DNA from: an uncultured Microbacteriaceae bacterium
Lineage (GTDB): Bacteria; Actinomycetota; Actinomycetes; Actinomycetales; Microbacteriaceae
Direction of reading: 5' to 3'
Length of the DNA: 8,258 nt
Assembly (NCBI GenBank): GCA_934661165.1
Contig: CAKUJB010000064.1
Location: 1 to 8,258 of the forward strand
Shown: positions 7,101 to 8,258 of the stretch, in pieces
Layout of the letters: each line of letters opens with the position of its first letter
Position numbering within the stretch: the first letter of the stretch is position 1
Notes under the pieces: generated by a model
What the model was told of the DNA's origin: nothing
The model's input: only the letters and a program-made list of their open reading frames with translations
Database searches by the model: none
Made by a program: the position numbers and the translations under genes

Positions 7101-8258
7101 CTACCCGGACAACGACGGAGACACCTATCCGCCGACTGGCTCCACCTCCTCGACGCACTGCCCGGTCATGGGCCGACCCGGCGGTTGTCCGATCGGATAC
7201 ACGAATCGGTCCCCGGGCACCGGAGGCGATTGCAACGACACGCTGCCGGGCGGAGACACAATCAACCCCGCGGCCATTGAGCTCTGCAATGGAGACGGCG
7301 TCGACGAGAACTGCGACTCGGTCATCAACGAAGGCTGCATCTGCACGAACGGCGCGGTGCGCCCCTGCCCGCAGCCCGGCGTCTGCGCGATGGGCACCCA
7401 GGCGTGCAGCGGCGGCGCGTGGGGCACCTGCTCGGTGGTGCCCACCGCGGAGTCGTGCAACGGGGCGGACGACGACTGCGACATGACGGTCGACGAGGGG
7501 GTCACCACGACGTGCTGGGCCGATCCCGACAACGACACGTACGCCGTCGCCATGGCCTCGTCGACGACCGGCTGCGCCGCGTGCGGCGCAGGCGCGACGA
7601 ACAGGCCTCCGTCCGGCGCGGCCATCGACTGCCGCGAGTCCGACGCATCGTCGTTCCCGGGGGCTCCCGAGCTCTGCGACCGCATCGACAACGACTGCTC
7701 GAGCGGCGGCGGGTCGGCGGTGAGCGAGGACGCCGACAACGACGGTCATGCACCGGTCGGAACCATGGTCTGCGCGGGCGGCCCCTTCCCGCGGGACGAC
7801 TGCAACGACTCGAACGCCTCGGTAGTTCAGATCACGTACTACCAAGACAGCGATGGCGATTCCTACGGCGGAGCTGCCACGACACTCGCCTGCATGCCGC
7901 CGGCTGGATATGTCGCCATGTCTGGCGACTGCAACGACGGAAGCGCAACATACTATCCTGGTGCGCCGGAGTACTGCGACTCCGCCGATCAAGACTGCAA
8001 CGGCGCACCTCGCAACGGCTGTCCGTCTCAGTTCCTCTCGACCGGCACCCCGGCATACTCCGGCTACTACGGCGGAACGGGGACGGCGTTCACCGACGCG
8101 GGGGGCGTCTTCATAGGCCTCGACGTCTCGTGGAACGTTGCCGAGGGTGTCATCGGGGTGAGGCGGGTGGCGAGGTCGGCGGGGCTGGGTGTCGCGGGGG
8201 CGCGGTGTCGGGTGCGGGCGGTGTGGGGTGGCAGTTCGGCCGGGGTGGCAGGCGGGTG
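4138..8258 (+). CDS. Giant Cys/Asp-rich repeat lipoprotein, MopE-like (3' partial)
   Basis: The frame is open from ATG 4138 to the window edge: 1,373 codons, no stop. The N-terminus is a lipoprotein signal peptide (basic K4/R6, hydrophobic 8-19, lipobox L-V-G-C with Cys20). A Gly/Asp/Ala linker follows, then a Cys-rich segment with C-N-G-V-E-T-C (4288-4416). The bulk is 17 copies of an ExC(N/D)...DC(D/N)G motif, often ending VDEG or VDDG, separated by acidic DxDxDG/T loops such as DADGDGFG and DADNDGYA. This matches the putative metal-binding motif family named after Methylococcus MopE; the acidic loops recall calcium-binding thrombospondin type 3/EF-hand loops. By hand count there are about 117 Cys up to 8040 (9%), so extensive disulfides and export are expected. 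After the last motif, YYGGTGTAFTD and VFIGLDVSW look like the start of a beta-rich C-terminal domain. It is probably surface-anchored, with structural, adhesive or metal/calcium-binding roles; which one is unknown. The last ~33 codons are doubtful. Confidence 0.88.
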   Translation, partial: MGSKTRQWVLAAILGGLVGCDSPMTGIDAGPTQGEDASMDGASAAVDSAVCPDDCDDSLFCNGVETCEGGACTEGEPPCVAAECDEDADTCACSEPDQDGDGRRSIACGGDDCDDTDPNRFPGNTEVCDVGGHDEDCDPATYGFRDLDSDGAPDAACCNTAEDGTSRCGTDCNDAASTTHPSAPEVCDGADNNCDTRVDEGVTETFWPDADGDGFGSPAGPPMTACFSPADHADNDDDCDDTRAEVNPGNPEICDTAGLDENCDGEANPPSLCMCVGSGSRPCTLPGACASGTETCSGGLWGSCSTAPIAESCNGLDDDCDGTIDDGVDIVCYPDADNDGYAVAVPDPDAVAVRRCPDASRPAVGGCPANTTNRRPFGVDVDCNDGPGGSTIHPGAPEVCNGQNDDCDAATDEGVSVICYADADGDTYAGVGAAGVPTCPVSGRDAVGGCPTLMTNRDPALESDCDESRSFVSPAGIETCNGLDDDCAGGVDDGVLTRFYEDADGDGVGSASAGAATVEACFAPAGFVASATDCDDANAAIRPGLPELCDAAMLDENCDGVINPPSECMCTGTESRPCGLPGACAAGLQTCASGAWGACSIGPVSETCNEVDDDCDGLADEMLTVTCYPDQDNDGYAAEDVDSAEECPDSGRPAVGGCPTGYTDRAPLGADLDCNDSLASVRPSAAETCDGSIDEDCDGLVDEGVSVRCFPDLDGDTFAPTGSLSASYCPVSGRESVGGCPVNTTNRDPAGGSDCDDGSSATNPTATEICDGTRDDDCDGMVDDGCSCVNGASRACADTYGRCLGGTQLCTAGAWGSCNVLPLAEVCNAQDDDCDGSVDEGTTIACYADEDDDTYPLGSAVELRVCPVSGRDAVGGCSFQLTNVAPAPGISDCADTNPAANPGATEVCDGASPPVDEDCDGTANPTSLCACANGTVRSCPDEGVCSTGTQTCAAGQWGACTIQPTTESCNMLDDDCNGSVDDGVSVTCYPDNDGDTYPPTGSTSSTHCPVMGRPGGCPIGYTNRSPGTGGDCNDTLPGGDTINPAAIELCNGDGVDENCDSVINEGCICTNGAVRPCPQPGVCAMGTQACSGGAWGTCSVVPTAESCNGADDDCDMTVDEGVTTTCWADPDNDTYAVAMASSTTGCAACGAGATNRPPSGAAIDCRESDASSFPGAPELCDRIDNDCSSGGGSAVSEDADNDGHAPVGTMVCAGGPFPRDDCNDSNASVVQITYYQDSDGDSYGGAATTLACMPPAGYVAMSGDCNDGSATYYPGAPEYCDSADQDCNGAPRNGCPSQFLSTGTPAYSGYYGGTGTAFTDAGGVFIGLDVSWNVAEGVIGVRRVARSAGLGVAGARCRVRAVWGGSSAGVAGG
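4288..4416 (+). other. N-terminal Cys-rich segment of the giant lipoprotein
   Basis: Ten cysteines occur in 43 codons (C-P-D-D-C, F-C-N-G-V-E-T-C, G-G-A-C, P-P-C, A-E-C, D-T-C-A-C). The FCNGVETC...GxC...G.PPC spacing is a short disulfide-type motif I recall from other myxobacterial surface proteins. It comes before the main repeat array and differs from it. Confidence 0.6.
4513..8022 (+). repeat. Array of 17 MopE-like motifs in three module types
   Basis: The conserved Glu codon of each ExC motif starts at 4513, 4690, 4891, 5068, 5329, 5569, 5776, 5953, 6196, 6439, 6610, 6853, 7036, 7279, 7450, 7669 and 7969. The sequence between successive motifs is of three kinds. Type C (about 59-69 codons) carries an acidic loop and a DCDD/DCND site, as in canonical MopE-like repeats. 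Type B (57-61 codons) carries RxC..xGxCxxGxQxCxxGxWGxC. Type A (73-87, usually 81) carries a CY-acidic-loop part and a CPxSGRxAVGGCP...TNR part. Order: C C | B A A C | B A A | B A | B A | B A | C C. The three C-terminal BA pairs are 414, 426 and 390 nt. Confidence 0.85.
8041..8160 (+). other. Start of a Cys-free C-terminal domain
   Basis: After NGCP the Cys/Asp repeat pattern stops. The next 40 residues (about 1302-1341) are Gly-, Tyr- and Thr-rich, with YYGGTGTAFTD and GGVFIGLDVSW. The GG-x-G-T-A-F-x-D then V-x-G-L-x-V pattern resembles, from memory, beta-prism (jacalin/VMO-I-like) domains that can cap repeat proteins, often as binding domains. Only the beginning is readable before the sequence degrades, so the match is tentative. 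Confidence 0.4.
8161..8258. other. G-biased terminal stretch, suspected low-quality sequence
   Basis: By hand count these 98 bases hold 61 G, 18 C, 15 T and 4 A, unlike the balanced G and C of the rest of the gene. The translation (RRVARSAGLGV and onward) loses the preceding protein pattern and carries many Gly, Arg and Val but no Asp. This looks like base-call error at a contig end rather than biology, so any stop codon here may be masked. Confidence 0.55.

Noticed and set aside
6769..7992. 407-codon open frame on the minus strand
   Set aside because: Same cause: it mirrors the repeat array, and its VAVVV runs are the reverse of the acidic loops. The plus frame has a signal peptide and consistent motifs.
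4138..8258. Repeat array considered as a CRISPR or non-coding tandem repeat
   Set aside because: The repeats are conserved as protein (Cys, Asp, Gly positions) rather than as identical DNA, unit lengths vary in whole codons, and the frame stays open throughout.

Overview
The window is very GC-rich, with coding third positions almost always G or C. It carries long lipoproteins, a kinase-like regulator and a Cys/Asp-rich repeat protein of a kind common in large-genome Deltaproteobacteria. This suggests a myxobacterium (Myxococcota, perhaps near Sandaracinus/Polyangiales). That placement is inferred from gene style, not from a marker gene.

Layout: all supported genes are on the + strand. (1) Positions 1-31 probably hold the last nine codons of an upstream gene. 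(2) 194-886 encodes a small lipoprotein of unknown function. (3) 887-1189 is a 303-nt gap with a strong hairpin just after the lipoprotein stop and a ribosome-binding site at its far end. (4) 1190-2779 encodes a complete FAD-dependent oxidoreductase most like the retinol saturase / carotenoid isomerase branch of the phytoene desaturase family. (5) 2881-4065, with reading frame open back to 2815, encodes an unusual fusion: a degenerate Ser/Thr kinase fold lacking recognisable catalytic residues, then an OmpR-like winged-helix DNA-binding domain. (6) From 4138 one reading frame stays open to the window edge (1,373 codons, no stop). It encodes a very large secreted lipoprotein built from 17 MopE-like putative metal-binding motifs embedded in two longer Cys-rich module types.

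How the parts may work together: the pseudokinase/winged-helix protein could be a one-component-style regulator, and its closest downstream target would be the giant lipoprotein gene that starts 72 nt after its stop. No sequence evidence ties the oxidoreductase to either. No tRNA, rRNA, CRISPR array, insertion sequence or integrase was seen.

Two places need care. The kinase-like gene has no ATG, GTG or TTG early enough to include its whole N-terminal motif. The last ~98 bases are so G-biased (61 G, 18 C, 15 T, 4 A by hand count) that they look like a poor-quality contig end, so the C-terminus of the giant protein should not be trusted.
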